A DNA stretch of 64,000 nucleotides from Streptomyces sp. CA-210063. Lineage in GTDB: Bacteria > Actinomycetota > Actinomycetes > Streptomycetales > Streptomycetaceae. Both the position numbers and the translations under genes were made by a program. Position 1 is the first letter of the stretch. Every line of letters starts with the position of its first letter. The notes below the pieces were generated by a model that was given only the letters and a program-made list of their open reading frames with translations, made no database searches and was not told the origin of the DNA. The stretch is from the NCBI RefSeq assembly GCF_024612015.1, contig NZ_CP102512.1, positions 9,858,001 through 9,922,000 on the forward strand, in the 5' to 3' direction. Below, piece by piece: positions 47,401 to 57,129 of the stretch.

Positions 47401-48237
47401 TCAGGGCCGGCCGACCGTGCCCAGGAAACGGTGCAATGAGTCCGCCATCGCGGTGACGAACGCGTCCTGGACCGACTCGGGCACGCGGTCCAGGGAGAGG
47501 TAGGGGTTGAGGTCCTCCAGTTCGACCAGGAGCAGGTCACCTGCTGGGGTGCGGCACGCGTCCACCCTCTGGATCCCCTGGTCCAGCGTGTTCCAGTTGA
47601 CGAACTTCCGGGCGAAGTCGAGGTCGGCCTCCGTGGCCTCGTAGGGCTCCAGAACCCAGCGCCGGTCGGGATCGGGCGCGTACAGCGCGTACTGGAACAT
47701 GTCGTCGACGTAGGAGAAGGACACCTCGTAACGGAAGTCGACGCGCGGCTGGACGAGGACATCACCCCAGGTCAGGCCCGCGAGTTCGGCCCTGGTCACG
47801 AAGCGCAGGCCGATGGAGTCGGCGCCCGCCTTCGGCTTGACCGCGTACGAGGCGGTCTCGGGCAGCCGTTCCAGGTCCTCGGGTCGGTCGACCGTGGGTA
47901 TCACCGGGTACCCGGCCCCGGCGAGGTCCAGCAGGTACTGCTTGCCGACCATGTCGGCGCGGCCGGTCAGCGGGTTGTAGACGGGGATGCCGAGTGCCGT
48001 CGCCCGCTCGCGGAAGGTGTCGTACTCCTGCTGATAGTGCAGGACGGGTCCGCTGTTGCGGACCACGACGGCGTCGAAACCGTCCATCAGGGCCGTGGCG
48101 TCCAGCGGGTGGCACAGGGCGATGTCGAAGTCCGCGCGCAGCCGGGAGGTGAGAAAGATGTCCTCGTCGCAGTAGCGCCGCCCACGGGCCGGGTAGGCGA
48201 GGTCGGTGACGTACAGCAGGCTGGGGCGAGCGGGCAC
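47401..48237 (-). CDS. ATP-grasp-fold protein
   Basis: 278 residues. The arrangement matches ATP-grasp ligases: a Rossmann-like start (SLLYVTDLAYPARGRRYCDE), the central lysine region (SYAVKPKAGADSIGLRF), the QPRVDFRYEVSF strand and the metal-binding ELEDLNPYLSL near the C-terminus. The family joins carboxylates to amines or thiols. No obvious substrate or partner gene is adjacent. GTG at 48237 is chosen for AGGGAGA upstream; the longer reading adds Arg/Pro-rich residues only. Confidence 0.8.
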   Translation of the reverse strand: MPARPSLLYVTDLAYPARGRRYCDEDIFLTSRLRADFDIALCHPLDATALMDGFDAVVVRNSGPVLHYQQEYDTFRERATALGIPVYNPLTGRADMVGKQYLLDLAGAGYPVIPTVDRPEDLERLPETASYAVKPKAGADSIGLRFVTRAELAGLTWGDVLVQPRVDFRYEVSFSYVDDMFQYALYAPDPDRRWVLEPYEATEADLDFARKFVNWNTLDQGIQRVDACRTPAGDLLLVELEDLNPYLSLDRVPESVQDAFVTAMADSLHRFLGTVGRP

Positions 48238-48986
48238 GGCGGTCTCCCTGGTCGGTGGCGGCCACCGTAACCCGAGGTCACGAGGGGCGGCCCGGCCCTC
48301 TGCCGGGATGGACCACCGCGGGCAGCGGGCGGACGACCGGGAGGTGGACATGACGGACGTGGGGGCAGGGCGGACTCACGACCACCGCTCCGCTTCCGCA
48401 GGGTCACCAGCGCCTGCGTCGCCGGGCCGACTGATCCCGGGGAGCCGGTGGGAGTGGGCAGTCGCAGTGTGCGAGCTGCCGGGAAAGGCGGGCTGAGCGG
48501 CCCGGGTCGGGCAGGGCCGAGGCCCAGGGTCGGCGTCGCGCCGGCCCCAGCCCCCAGGCGCAGGCCCAGGCCCAGGCCCGGCCCACGGTCCGCGTCGGGG
48601 CCGAGCCAGGCCACGGGGCGTTGCGCCGCGCTGCGAGGGCATCCACCGAGCGCCGCGAGGCCGCCGGTCACGGCCGCATGCTCCTGTGTGGGCCGGGGAA
48701 GGCCTGCTGAGCGATGGCCGGAGTCGGTCAGAGGCGAAAGACGGCTGCGCCTGGCCGGGGCCCGGTACCGGCGAAGCCCGGCCGCGGCGAGTCCACGCTC
48801 GCCACCGGCCCAGTACGGCACGGACGGCGGCCGCGCTACGCTGTCGACCAGCCGCGATCCCCCTCGCGGCGCGGCGGTGGGGCCCGCCGTACCCGAACCG
48901 CGGCATCGACGCCGCCAACGGTCCCTGCTTGCGACGGAGCGCGCCCGGCAGTCGTCCGGGCCCCGGCGAGTAGGAGACGTACGCGC
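48238..48986. other. 749-bp region without a convincing gene
   Basis: Very GC-rich sequence with imperfect short repeats of CAGGCCCAGGCCCAGGCC at about 48557-48577. Frames on both strands are Arg/Pro/Gly/Ala-rich and show no recognised domain. One small frame, ATG at 48350 to TGA at 48496 (48 residues), has a strong GGGAGGTGGAC ribosome binding site but no family; it may be a real small gene or a relic. The right end must hold the crcB promoter. Confidence 0.5.
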
Positions 48987-49547
48987 ATGCCAGTCCCGCA
49001 CCCGGACGGACCCGAAGCCCTTCATTCCCCCGACGCACCGGTCGCCGACCCGCCGCGGCCCGCTCCCTGGCACGGCCAGGCGCCCGTGATCGCGGTCGTC
49101 GCCATCGGCGGCGGCATCGGGGCGACGGCCCGCTACGGCGCCTCCCTGCTCTGGCCCGTGGGGACCGCCGGCTTCCCCTGGACCACGTTCTGGGTGAACG
49201 TCGTCGGCTGCTTCGTGATCGGCCTCTTCATGGTCCTGATCACGGAGAGATGGGCGGTCCACCGCCTGGTCCGCCCCTTCTTCGGCACCGGGGTGCTCGG
49301 CGGCTTCACCACGTTCTCGACGTACGCCGTCGACATCCAGCGCCTCATGGAGCAGGGCCGCCCGGCCACCGCCCTCGCCTATCTCGCCGCGACCCTCCTC
49401 GCCGCCCTCGCGGCGGTCTGGCTCGCGGCGACGACGGCACGACTGACCCTGCGGACCGGGCCGACCCACACACAGCGGACCGGGCCGACGCCAACGCGGC
49501 AGACCGGCCCCACCGAAACGCGTGAGAAAGGTAAGAGGTCGTCGTGA
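48987..49547 (+). CDS. crcB: Fluoride exporter subunit, CrcB/Fluc family (long)
   Basis: 186 residues with four membrane segments. Family blocks are [31 protein letters not shown] with the central Asn, and [15 protein letters not shown] with the Phe-box and the Na+-site Gly-Phe-Thr-Thr. The N-terminal 35 residues are a Pro-rich tail and the C-terminal 35 a repeat tail, both unusual for the family. Two-gene CrcB systems make heterodimers. It overlaps the next crcB by GTGA. Confidence 0.92.
   Translation: MPVPHPDGPEALHSPDAPVADPPRPAPWHGQAPVIAVVAIGGGIGATARYGASLLWPVGTAGFPWTTFWVNVVGCFVIGLFMVLITERWAVHRLVRPFFGTGVLGGFTTFSTYAVDIQRLMEQGRPATALAYLAATLLAALAAVWLAATTARLTLRTGPTHTQRTGPTPTRQTGPTETREKGKRSS
49452..49523 (+). 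repeat. Three 24-bp tandem repeats at the 3' end of the first crcB
   Basis: Units start at 49452, 49476 and 49500, each beginning with a CGGACCGGGCC-like sequence. They encode repeated Arg-Thr-Gly-Pro-Thr. The reading frame is kept, so they add a soluble tail after the last membrane segment. Confidence 0.85.
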
Positions 49548-49918
49548 ACTGGGTGCTCGTCATCGTCGGCGGAATGCTCGGCGCGCCCCTGCGCTATCTC
49601 ACCGACCGGGCCGTGCAGTCCCGCCACGACACGGTCTTCCCGTGGGGCACGTTCACCGTCAACGTCGCCGGATCCCTGGTCCTCGGCGTCCTCACCGGCG
49701 CTGTCACGGCCGGCGCAGCCACCTCCCACCTGCATCTTCTGCTCGGCACCGGACTGTGCGGGGCGCTCACCACGTACTCGACCTTCTCGTACGAGACTCT
49801 GCGTCTCGCCCAGGACGGCGCCCGCTTCCACGCCGCCGCCAACGTGATCGCGAGCGTGGTGGCGGGGCTGGGCGCGGTCTTCGTGGGGGTGGCGCTCGCG
49901 GAGGCCCTCTGGTCGTAG
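49544..49918 (+). CDS. crcB: Fluoride exporter subunit, CrcB/Fluc family (short)
   Basis: 124 residues, the normal family length, four membrane segments. Signature blocks are [32 protein letters not shown] and [15 protein letters not shown]. Partner of the preceding gene in a dual-topology-derived heterodimer that lets fluoride leave the cytosol. GTG start. Confidence 0.93.
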   Translation: MNWVLVIVGGMLGAPLRYLTDRAVQSRHDTVFPWGTFTVNVAGSLVLGVLTGAVTAGAATSHLHLLLGTGLCGALTTYSTFSYETLRLAQDGARFHAAANVIASVVAGLGAVFVGVALAEALWS

Positions 49919-49925
49919 GCGGGGG

Positions 49926-49945
49926 CGCCTGCCCGGCCGCAGGCG
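49926..49945 (+). terminator. Hairpin after the crcB pair
   Basis: CGCCTGC (49926-49932) and GCAGGCG (49939-49945) form a perfect 7-bp stem with loop CCGGCC, 7 bp beyond the stop. Confidence 0.5.
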
Positions 49946-50035
49946 GGGTCCTTACCCGCCCGTAGTACGAATTCCTCCCTCGTGTTCCTCCCTCATGTTC
50001 CTTCCGCATGCCGTCGCCGAGCAGAACTGGACCCC

Positions 50036-50869
50036 ATGAGCACCATCACCGTCGGTCAGGCCGTCGTCCTCGGAGCGGTGGAGGGAGTGACGGAGTTCCT
50101 GCCGGTGTCCTCCACCGGTCATCTGAAGATCACCGAGGGGCTCATGGGGATCCAGGTCGAGGACAAGGCCGTCGTCGGGTTCTCGGCGGTCATCCAGGTG
50201 GGTGCGATCGCCGCGGTGCTCGTGTACTTCCGCAACGACATCGCGCGGATCGGCTCCGCCTGGTTCCGTGGACTGTTCGACGCGAAGGAACGGCAGGACC
50301 GCGACTACCGGTTCGCGTGGTGGGTGATCGCCGCGACGATCCCGATCGTGGTCGTGGGGGCAGCCGCCCGGTCGCTCATCGAGGGGCCGCTCGCCTCGCT
50401 GTGGGTGGTGGCCGGATCGCTGATCGTCGGCAGCGGTGTGATGTGGGTCGCGGAGCAGGTGGGCCGGCGCAGGCGCGCGGAGGGCGACACCCGGTTCCGG
50501 GACGCGATGCTGGTCGGCGGTTCCCAGATCCTCGCCCTGCTCTTCCCCGGCTTCTCCCGCTCCGGCGCCACCATGTCCACCGCGCTGCTGCTCGACCTCG
50601 ACCGGGTCGCGGCCACCCGGCTCTCCTTCTTCCTCGGCATCCCGGCCCTCACGGGCGCCGGCCTGTACGAACTCAAGGACGCCCTCGGCGCGGGGGTGGG
50701 CGCGGCCCCGCTGATCGCCGGCACCACCGTCTCGTTCGCGGTCGCGTACGCTTCCGTCGCCTGGCTGCTGAAGTTCGTGACCAGGCACTCGCTCAATGTG
50801 TTCGTGTCCTACCGGATCGTCGTCGGGGTGCTCCTCTTCGGACTGCTCGGCGCGGGCGGACTCAGCTGA
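50036..50869 (+). CDS. uppP: Undecaprenyl-diphosphatase
   Basis: 277 residues, BacA/UppP type with about eight membrane segments. Catalytic blocks are EGVTEFLPVSSTGHL near the N-terminus and LFPGFSRSGATMSTALLL in the middle. It recycles the lipid carrier by removing a phosphate from undecaprenyl diphosphate and gives bacitracin tolerance. The ATG at 50036 gives the family start; no strong ribosome binding site is visible. Probably one of several uppP paralogues in such genomes. Confidence 0.94.
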   Translation: MSTITVGQAVVLGAVEGVTEFLPVSSTGHLKITEGLMGIQVEDKAVVGFSAVIQVGAIAAVLVYFRNDIARIGSAWFRGLFDAKERQDRDYRFAWWVIAATIPIVVVGAAARSLIEGPLASLWVVAGSLIVGSGVMWVAEQVGRRRRAEGDTRFRDAMLVGGSQILALLFPGFSRSGATMSTALLLDLDRVAATRLSFFLGIPALTGAGLYELKDALGAGVGAAPLIAGTTVSFAVAYASVAWLLKFVTRHSLNVFVSYRIVVGVLLFGLLGAGGLS

Positions 50870-50954
50870 CGGCGCTCCGTCCGCGCCACCGATGCGTGAC
50901 GCGGCGCTGATCCACAACCGCCCGTGACCTGGAAGATCCAATCCGCGGCCCCTT

Positions 50955-51015
50955 GACAGCCCCCTCCTGTCACCCGCAGGATCACCCCCGTGAACCTGTC
51001 AGACAGCCAGACAGG
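50955..51015. promoter_or_regulatory. Cluster of CTGTC/GACAG half-sites at the start of the FadR-type gene
   Basis: GACAG-N7-CTGTC spans 50955-50971, and CTGTCAGACAG, an exact 11-bp palindrome, spans 50996-51006 just inside the coding start, followed by GACAGG at 51010. GntR/FadR proteins bind such short dyads, so autoregulation is likely. Confidence 0.45.
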
Positions 51016-51721
51016 TGGCTCGGCACCCCGGCGCGTCAGCGCCATGGAAGCGGTGCTCACCCACCTCCGCGACGCCATCGAGCGCGGCACGTACGCCATC
51101 GGGGACAAGCTTCCCTCGGAGGCGGAGCTCTGCCGGCAGCTCGAAGTGAGCCGTCCGGTGCTCCGTGAGGCGCTGCGCGCTCTCCAGGTGATGGGCCTGA
51201 CCCAGTCCCGCACCGGCAAGGGCACCTTCGTGATCGCGAACGCCGTCGAGGACCCCACCTTCGGCGACTACGCGGCGAGCGACCTGCTCGAAGTGCGCCG
51301 ACATGTGGAGATCCCGGTCGCCGGGTACGCGGCGGTGCGCCGCACCCCGGAGAACCTGGACCATCTGGCGCATCTGCTGGACCGGATGGAGCGGGAGACC
51401 GACACCACCGCCTGGGTCGCGATGGACACGCTCTTCCATCTGGCGGTGGCCGAGGCCGCCCAGAACCCGGTGTTCCGCCGGGTGATCGAGGAGATCCGGG
51501 ACGCGCTGGCCCGCCAGTCGGCCTTCCTCAACGAACTGGGCGGCCGTCGCGAGCAGTCCAACCGCGAGCACCGGGCCATCGTCGAGGCGCTGATCGACGG
51601 TTCCGAACACGACGCGGTGGAGGCCATGTCCCACCACCTCGACCGCGTCGAGACCACCCTCACCGACATCGTGCGTTCCCCCCGCACGGAAAGCTCCACG
51701 GAAGGCGGACCCGAGGCGTGA
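50990..51721 (+). CDS. FadR-subfamily GntR regulator
   Basis: 243 residues. The winged helix is [40 protein letters not shown] and the wing TGKGTFV. The C-terminal all-helical FCD domain shows the metal-site histidines ([32 protein letters not shown]). It is translationally coupled (GTGA) to the amino-acid permease, so it probably controls the asparagine genes in response to an amino acid or dicarboxylate. The GTG at 50990 has AGGA eight bases upstream. Confidence 0.9.
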   Translation: MNLSDSQTGGSAPRRVSAMEAVLTHLRDAIERGTYAIGDKLPSEAELCRQLEVSRPVLREALRALQVMGLTQSRTGKGTFVIANAVEDPTFGDYAASDLLEVRRHVEIPVAGYAAVRRTPENLDHLAHLLDRMERETDTTAWVAMDTLFHLAVAEAAQNPVFRRVIEEIRDALARQSAFLNELGGRREQSNREHRAIVEALIDGSEHDAVEAMSHHLDRVETTLTDIVRSPRTESSTEGGPEA

Positions 51722-53178
51722 GCGAGCAGTCCCTCGAAAAAGACGCCGTAGACGACGCCGTACGGGCCGGGCAACCCTCCGGTCACGTCGACGCCGGAGA
51801 CGCCGGCTACAGCAAGTCCCTGAAGTCCCGCCACGTCAACATGATCGCCATCGGCGGCGCGATCGGCACCGGCCTCTTCCTCGGCGCCGGCGGCCGTCTC
51901 GTCGACGCCGGCCCGTCCCTCTTCATCGCGTACGCGGTCTGCGGACTCTTCGCCTTCCTCGTCGTCCGCGCCCTCGGCGAACTGGTCCTCTACCGGCCCT
52001 CGTCCGGAGCCTTCGTGTCCTACGCCCGGGAGTTCCTCGGCGAGAAGGGCGCGTACACGGCCGGCTGGATGTACTTCCTGAACTGGGCCACCACCGGTAT
52101 CGCCGACATCACCGCGGTCGCCCTCTACACCCACTACTGGGGCATGTTCTCCGACATCCCGCAGTGGGTGATCGCGCTCATCGCGCTCGGGATCGTCCTC
52201 GCCGTGAACCTGATCTCGGTGAAGATGTTCGGCGAACTGGAGTTCTGGTTCGCGATCATCAAGGTCAGCGCACTCGTCATCTTCATGCTGATCGGCATCT
52301 TCCTGCTGGTCACCCAGCAGCCCGTCGACGGCCACACCCCCGGCCCGTCCCTGATCACCGACAACGGCGGCATCTTTCCCAACGGCCTGCTGCCCATGCT
52401 GCTGATCATCCAGGGCGTCGTCTTCGCCTACGCCTCCGTCGAGCTGGTCGGCGTCGCCGCCGGTGAGACCGAGAACCCCGAGAAGATCATGCCCAAGGCG
52501 ATCAACTCGATCATGTGGCGCGTCGGTCTGTTCTACGTCGGCTCCGTCCTTCTGCTGGCGATGCTGCTGCCCTGGTCCTCGTACAAGGCCGGCGAGAGTC
52601 CCTTCGTCACCGTGCTCTCCAACATCGGCATCCCGGCGGCCGGCGGCATCATGAACCTGGTCGTGATGACCGCGGCCATGTCCTCGCTCAACTCGGGCCT
52701 GTACTCCACCGGCCGCATCCTGCGCTCCATGTCGATGGCGGGCTCCGCCCCGAAGTTCACCGGCGTGATGAGCCGCAGCCAGGTCCCCTACGGCGGCATC
52801 CTGCTCACCAGCGGTATCTGTGTGCTGGGCGTCGGGCTCAACTTCGTGGTCCCGGCCGAGGCGTTCGAGATCGTGCTCAACTTCGCCGCGATCGGCATCA
52901 TCTGCACCTGGGGCATGATCATGATCTGTCACCTGGTGTTCTGGCAGAAGACCGAGAAGGGCGAGCTGACCCGGCCGAGCTACCGGCTGCCCGGCTCCCC
53001 GTGGACCGAGCTGGTGACGCTGTTCTTCCTGGCGTCGGTCCTGGTCCTGATGTACGCGGACGGCGGCGCCGGCCGGACGACCGTGCTGTGCCTCCCCCTG
53101 ATCGTATTGGCGCTGATCGCGGGGTGGTTCGGCGTACGACGCCGGGTCGCCCAGCAGTCGGCCGGAGCGAAGAAGTGA
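51718..53178 (+). CDS. ansP: Amino-acid permease, L-asparagine type
   Basis: 486 residues with about twelve membrane segments, APC superfamily amino-acid transporter. The first-helix signature is [20 protein letters not shown]. Later blocks [20 protein letters not shown] and [20 protein letters not shown] match asparagine/GABA/proline permeases. AnsP is chosen because an asparaginase gene follows with a four-base overlap; other neutral amino acids are possible. Confidence 0.85.
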   Translation: MSEQSLEKDAVDDAVRAGQPSGHVDAGDAGYSKSLKSRHVNMIAIGGAIGTGLFLGAGGRLVDAGPSLFIAYAVCGLFAFLVVRALGELVLYRPSSGAFVSYAREFLGEKGAYTAGWMYFLNWATTGIADITAVALYTHYWGMFSDIPQWVIALIALGIVLAVNLISVKMFGELEFWFAIIKVSALVIFMLIGIFLLVTQQPVDGHTPGPSLITDNGGIFPNGLLPMLLIIQGVVFAYASVELVGVAAGETENPEKIMPKAINSIMWRVGLFYVGSVLLLAMLLPWSSYKAGESPFVTVLSNIGIPAAGGIMNLVVMTAAMSSLNSGLYSTGRILRSMSMAGSAPKFTGVMSRSQVPYGGILLTSGICVLGVGLNFVVPAEAFEIVLNFAAIGIICTWGMIMICHLVFWQKTEKGELTRPSYRLPGSPWTELVTLFFLASVLVLMYADGGAGRTTVLCLPLIVLALIAGWFGVRRRVAQQSAGAKK

Positions 53179-54230
53179 ACCAGGCAGTGATGTACGACCC
53201 CACGACCACCGGCGCCGCGGCGATCCCTGCGGCTCCGGTGGCCGCGGCCCCCGCGATCCGGGAACCGCTCCACGCCCCCGTCGCCCACCTCGTACGCGGA
53301 GGTGTCATCGAGGGCATCCACTACGGCTCCGTCGTGGTGCTGAGGGCCGACGGGGAGGTGGAACTCCAACTCGGCGACATCGAGGCGGCGTTCTACCCCC
53401 GGTCGGCGCTCAAGCCGGTCCAGGCCGTGGCGATGCTGCGCGCCGGACTGCCCCTGGACGGCGAACTGCTGTCCCTGACCGCGGCCAGCCACTCCGGCGA
53501 GGAACGCCACCTCGCCGGAGCCCGGCAGATCCTGGAGCTGGCCGGGGCCACCGAGGACGATCTGCGCAACGTCACCGACCTGCCGTACGACCCGGCGGTG
53601 CGGGACCAGTGGATACGTGAGGGCCGACAGCCCTCGCGGCTCGCGCAGAACTGTTCCGGCAAGCACGCGGCCATGCTCTACACCTGCCGGCTCAACGGCT
53701 GGTCCCTGGAGAACTACCTCGACCCGGCGCACCCGTTGCAGCAGGCCATCGCCGAGATCGTGGAGGACCTCACCGGGCAGGCCATCGCCCGGGTGACCGT
53801 CGACGGCTGCGGCGCCCCTCTCTTCTCCGTCTCCCTGCACGGCCTGGCCCGCGCCCTCGCCCGGATCACCACCGCCGCCGAGGGCACCCCCGAGCGCACG
53901 GTCGCCGACGCGATGCGCGACCACGTCGAGCTGGCGTCCGGCGCCGGGCGTGATGTGGCCGAGCTGATGCGGGCCGTGCCCGGGCTGCTCACCAAGGACG
54001 GCTTCGAGGGCGTCCAGGTCGCCGCGCTCCCGGACGGCCGGGCCGTCGCCGTCAAGATCGCGGACGGGGCGAACCGGGCCCGGGTGCCGGTGACTGCGGC
54101 GGCGCTCGCACGGGCGGGGGTCGCCCCCGAGGCGCTCGCCGCCTTCGCGGGCGAGGCCCTCCTGGGGGGCGGCCGCGAGGTCGGCCGGATCCGCCCGGTC
54201 CGCGCACTGGATCCACTGCCGCGCCAGTAG
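53175..54230 (+). CDS. L-asparaginase, type II-like thermolabile family
   Basis: 351 residues. It belongs to the PF06089-type asparaginase family (as in Rhizobium AnsA), unrelated to the E. coli enzymes. Conserved blocks are [64 protein letters not shown] and [16 protein letters not shown]. The Ser and Lys of SALK and SGKH are likely catalytic. Cytosolic, releasing aspartate and ammonium. GTG at 53175 overlaps the permease stop; an ATG 15 bases later is an alternative. Confidence 0.88.
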   Translation: MNQAVMYDPTTTGAAAIPAAPVAAAPAIREPLHAPVAHLVRGGVIEGIHYGSVVVLRADGEVELQLGDIEAAFYPRSALKPVQAVAMLRAGLPLDGELLSLTAASHSGEERHLAGARQILELAGATEDDLRNVTDLPYDPAVRDQWIREGRQPSRLAQNCSGKHAAMLYTCRLNGWSLENYLDPAHPLQQAIAEIVEDLTGQAIARVTVDGCGAPLFSVSLHGLARALARITTAAEGTPERTVADAMRDHVELASGAGRDVAELMRAVPGLLTKDGFEGVQVAALPDGRAVAVKIADGANRARVPVTAAALARAGVAPEALAAFAGEALLGGGREVGRIRPVRALDPLPRQ

Positions 54231-54251
54231 TCGTTCCGGCGCATTTCCGCC

Positions 54252-54575
54252 CCCGTCGCCCCTACCCGTCCCATCCCCAGGGGCGCTGCCCCTTCGACCC
54301 CGCTACGCGTGAGAGCTCGGGCGGTGGGGTGGTTCGGCGGGTGCGGGTGAGTGGGGGGCTGGTCGCGCAGTTCCCCGCGCCCCTGAAAGACCAGGCCCTG
54401 CGGGCCTGAAAGACGACGGCCCTGCGGGCCGAAAAGTCAGGGGCGCAGCCCCTGCTTTTCAGGGGCGCGGGGAACTGCGCGACCAGCCCCCCACCCACCC
54501 GCACCCGAAAACGCACCCCTTGCGGGTCGAAGGGGCGCAGCCCCTGGGATGGGACGGGTAGGGGCGGCGGGGGCG
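54252..54575. repeat. Giant inverted repeat made of two opposed intergenic palindromic elements
   Basis: The left arm (about 54252-54388) holds the CCCCAGGGGCGCTGCCCCTT and GGTCGCGCAGTTCCCCGCGC modules; the right arm (about 54457-54575) holds the same in reverse complement, with the CCACCCACCCGCACCC-type block matching in between. A short centre (54389-54456) carries CTGCGGGCCTGAAAGA-like direct repeats. The same modules appear once at 26735-26850. It lies between the asparaginase and aspartase genes and could form a very large cruciform. Confidence 0.85.
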
Positions 54576-54648
54576 AAAAAGGACCCGCCGCAGACGTCGT
54601 ACGCCCCGTTCGCCCACCCGCACCCTACGAAGAAAGGCCCACCCCGCC

Positions 54649-56061
54649 ATGACCGCCGCCGCAGCCACCCGCAGCGAACACGATCTGCTCGGAGACCGTG
54701 ACGTCCCCGCCGACGCGTACTGGGGCGTCCACACCCTGCGCGCCAGGGAGAACTTCCCCATCACGGGCACCCCGATCTCCGCCTACCCCCATCTCATCGA
54801 CGCCCTGGCCGCCGTCAAGGAGGCCGCCGCCCGCGCCAACGAGGAACTCGGTCTGCTCGCCCCCGAGAAGGCCGCCGCGATCATCGAGGCCTGCCGGGAG
54901 ATCCGCGACGGCAAACTGCACGACCAGTTCGTCGTCGACGTCGTCCAGGGCGGCGCCGGCACCTCCACCAACATGAACGCCAATGAGGTCGTCGCCAACC
55001 GGGCGTTGGAGCTGCTGGGCCACGCCAAGGGGCAGTACGAGTACCTGCACCCCAACGAGGACGTCAACCTCGGCCAGTCCACCAACGACGTCTACCCGAC
55101 CGCCGTCAAGATCGCGACGGTCTTCGCGGTGCAGGGACTGCTCAAGGCGATGGCGGTGCTTCAGGACTCGTTCGCCCGTAAGGCCGTCGAGTTCCGCGAG
55201 GTCCTCAAGATGGGCCGTACGCAGTTGCAGGACGCGGTTCCCATGACGCTCGGTCAGGAGTTCTCCGCGTTCGCCGTCATGATCGACGAGGACCGGAGCC
55301 GTCTCGACGAGGCCGTCGAGCTGATCCATGAGATCAACCTGGGCGCCACCGCCATCGGCACCGGCCTCAACGCACCCGCCGGATACGCCGAGTCGGCCCG
55401 CCGCCACCTCGCGGCGATCACGGGGCTGCCGCTGGTCACCGCCGCCAACCTGGTCGAAGCCACCCAGGACTGCGGCGCGTTCGTCCAGATGTCGGGCGTC
55501 CTCAAGCGCGTCGCCGTCAAGCTCTCCAAGAGCTGCAACGACCTGCGGCTGCTCTCCTCCGGGCCGCGCGCGGGCCTCAACGAGATCAACCTCCCGCCCG
55601 TGCAGGCGGGTTCGAGCATCATGCCCGGCAAGGTCAACCCGGTGATCCCCGAGGTCGTCAACCAGGTCGCCTTCGAGGTGATCGGCAACGACGTCACGAT
55701 CACGATGGCGGCCGAGGCCGGACAGCTCCAGCTGAACGCCTTCGAACCGATCATCCTGCACTCCCTGTCCGAGTCCATCACCCACCTGCGCGCCGCCTGC
55801 CTCACCCTCGCCGAGCGCTGCGTCGACGGCATCACCGCCAACGAGGAGGAGCTGCGCGCGGCCGTGGAGAACTCCATCGGCCTGGTGACCGCCCTCAACC
55901 CGCACATCGGGTACACGGCGGCCACCGACATCGCCAAGGAGGCCCTCGCCACCGGCCGGGGCGTGGCCGAACTCGTCCAGGAGAAGGGCCTGTTGCCCGC
56001 CGAACGGCTCCGGGAGCTGCTGAGGCCCGAGGTGCTCGCGGGCAGCGCACCCCTCGCCTGA
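54649..56061 (+). CDS. aspA: Aspartate ammonia-lyase
   Basis: 470 residues, fumarase/aspartase superfamily. The family signature with the catalytic Ser, SSIMPGKVNP, is at about 322-331. The start (EHDLLGDRDVPADAYWGVHT) and the GGAGTSTNMNANEVVANRAL block match aspartases. It removes ammonia from aspartate to give fumarate, the next step after asparaginase. GAAGAAAGG precedes the ATG. Confidence 0.95.
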   Translation: MTAAAATRSEHDLLGDRDVPADAYWGVHTLRARENFPITGTPISAYPHLIDALAAVKEAAARANEELGLLAPEKAAAIIEACREIRDGKLHDQFVVDVVQGGAGTSTNMNANEVVANRALELLGHAKGQYEYLHPNEDVNLGQSTNDVYPTAVKIATVFAVQGLLKAMAVLQDSFARKAVEFREVLKMGRTQLQDAVPMTLGQEFSAFAVMIDEDRSRLDEAVELIHEINLGATAIGTGLNAPAGYAESARRHLAAITGLPLVTAANLVEATQDCGAFVQMSGVLKRVAVKLSKSCNDLRLLSSGPRAGLNEINLPPVQAGSSIMPGKVNPVIPEVVNQVAFEVIGNDVTITMAAEAGQLQLNAFEPIILHSLSESITHLRAACLTLAERCVDGITANEEELRAAVENSIGLVTALNPHIGYTAATDIAKEALATGRGVAELVQEKGLLPAERLRELLRPEVLAGSAPLA

Positions 56062-56140
56062 CGCACCCCAGGGCTGACACATCCCCGACCTGGCCCTCTC
56101 CTGACCTGCGGCGACGCGCCAGGACCGGCACGGAGGCACA

Positions 56141-57079
56141 ATGGTGATCATGACAACGACGTCGTCCCTCACCTTCCAGCCGGTCCTGGAACGCATCGCC
56201 GAGGAGATCGAACGGACCCCGGGCCGGGGCCGGCCCGCCGACTACATCCCGGCGCTCGCGGCCTGCGATCCGCGCAGCTTCGGCATGGCCGTCGCGGAAC
56301 TCGACGGCACGGTGTACGGCGTGGGGGACTGGCGGGAGCCGTTCTCCACGCAGTCCATCACCAAGGTCTTCACCCTCGCCCTCGACCTGGCGCGGGAGGG
56401 CGACGCCCTCTGGGAGCACGTGGGCCGCGAGCCCTCGGGCAACCCCTTCAACTCCCTGGTCCAGCTGGAGTACGAGGCCGGCATCCCGCGCAACCCGTTC
56501 ATCAACGCGGGTGCCCTCGTCGTCACCGATCGCCTGCACACCCGTACCGGCGACGCGGCGGGCGAGCTGTTGTCCTTCCTCCGCTCGGAGAGCGGCAACC
56601 CGGAACTGGACTTCGACGCCCAGATCGCCGCCTCCGAGTCGGCGCACGGCGATCGCAACGCGGCGCTCGCCCACTTCATGGCGTCGTACGGCAACATCGA
56701 CAACCCGGTGCCGGCCCTGCTGGACCAGTACTTCCGGCAGTGCTCCCTCACCGCGTCCTGCGCGGATCTCGCCCTCGCCACCACCTTCCTGGCCCGCCAC
56801 GGTGTCCGCGCCGACGGGACCCGCCTGCTGACCCGGAGTCAGGCGAAGCAGGTCAACGCGGTGATGCTCACCTGCGGGACGTACGACGCGGCCGGCGACT
56901 TCGCCTACCGCGTGGGCCTCCCCGGCAAGAGCGGTGTGGGCGGCGGCATCATCGCCGTCGTACCGGGCCGCTGCACGCTGTGCGTGTGGAGTCCGGGCCT
57001 GGACGAACGGGGCAACTCGGTGGCGGGCGTGGCGGCACTGACCCGATTCACGACCCTGACGGGACTGTCGATCTTCTGA
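56141..57079 (+). CDS. glsA: Glutaminase
   Basis: 312 residues, beta-lactamase-fold glutaminase. The Ser-Ile-Thr-Lys motif is Ser72 to Lys75 in FSTQSITKVF. Further blocks are SGNPFNSLVQLEYEAGIPRN and NPFINAGALVVTD. It hydrolyses glutamine to glutamate. The ATG at 56141 has GGAGG four bases ahead; the ATG at 56150 is a reasonable alternative. Completes the run of amide and ammonia-releasing enzymes in this part of the window. Confidence 0.94.
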   Translation: MVIMTTTSSLTFQPVLERIAEEIERTPGRGRPADYIPALAACDPRSFGMAVAELDGTVYGVGDWREPFSTQSITKVFTLALDLAREGDALWEHVGREPSGNPFNSLVQLEYEAGIPRNPFINAGALVVTDRLHTRTGDAAGELLSFLRSESGNPELDFDAQIAASESAHGDRNAALAHFMASYGNIDNPVPALLDQYFRQCSLTASCADLALATTFLARHGVRADGTRLLTRSQAKQVNAVMLTCGTYDAAGDFAYRVGLPGKSGVGGGIIAVVPGRCTLCVWSPGLDERGNSVAGVAALTRFTTLTGLSIF

Positions 57080-57101
57080 CAGGATTGTCGATCTTCTGAC
57101 G
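57062..57101. repeat. 20-bp tandem duplication across the glutaminase stop
   Basis: Bases 57062-57081 and 57082-57101 are near-identical (TGTCGATCTTCTGAC is exact). The first copy encodes the last codons and TGA of the glutaminase; the second repeats the ending just after the gene. Confidence 0.9.
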
Positions 57102-57129
57102 GGCCGTCGGCACGACCGTCGCCGCCATC

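Noticed and set aside
48800..48986. Fluoride riboswitch upstream of crcB
   Set aside because: Looked for because crcB is the classic target, but no convincing match to the motif's conserved loop and pseudoknot elements could be seen by eye.
48448..49089. 213-codon plus-strand frame before crcB
   Set aside because: Arg/Pro-rich composition, no ribosome binding site of note, and it runs into the real crcB gene in another frame.
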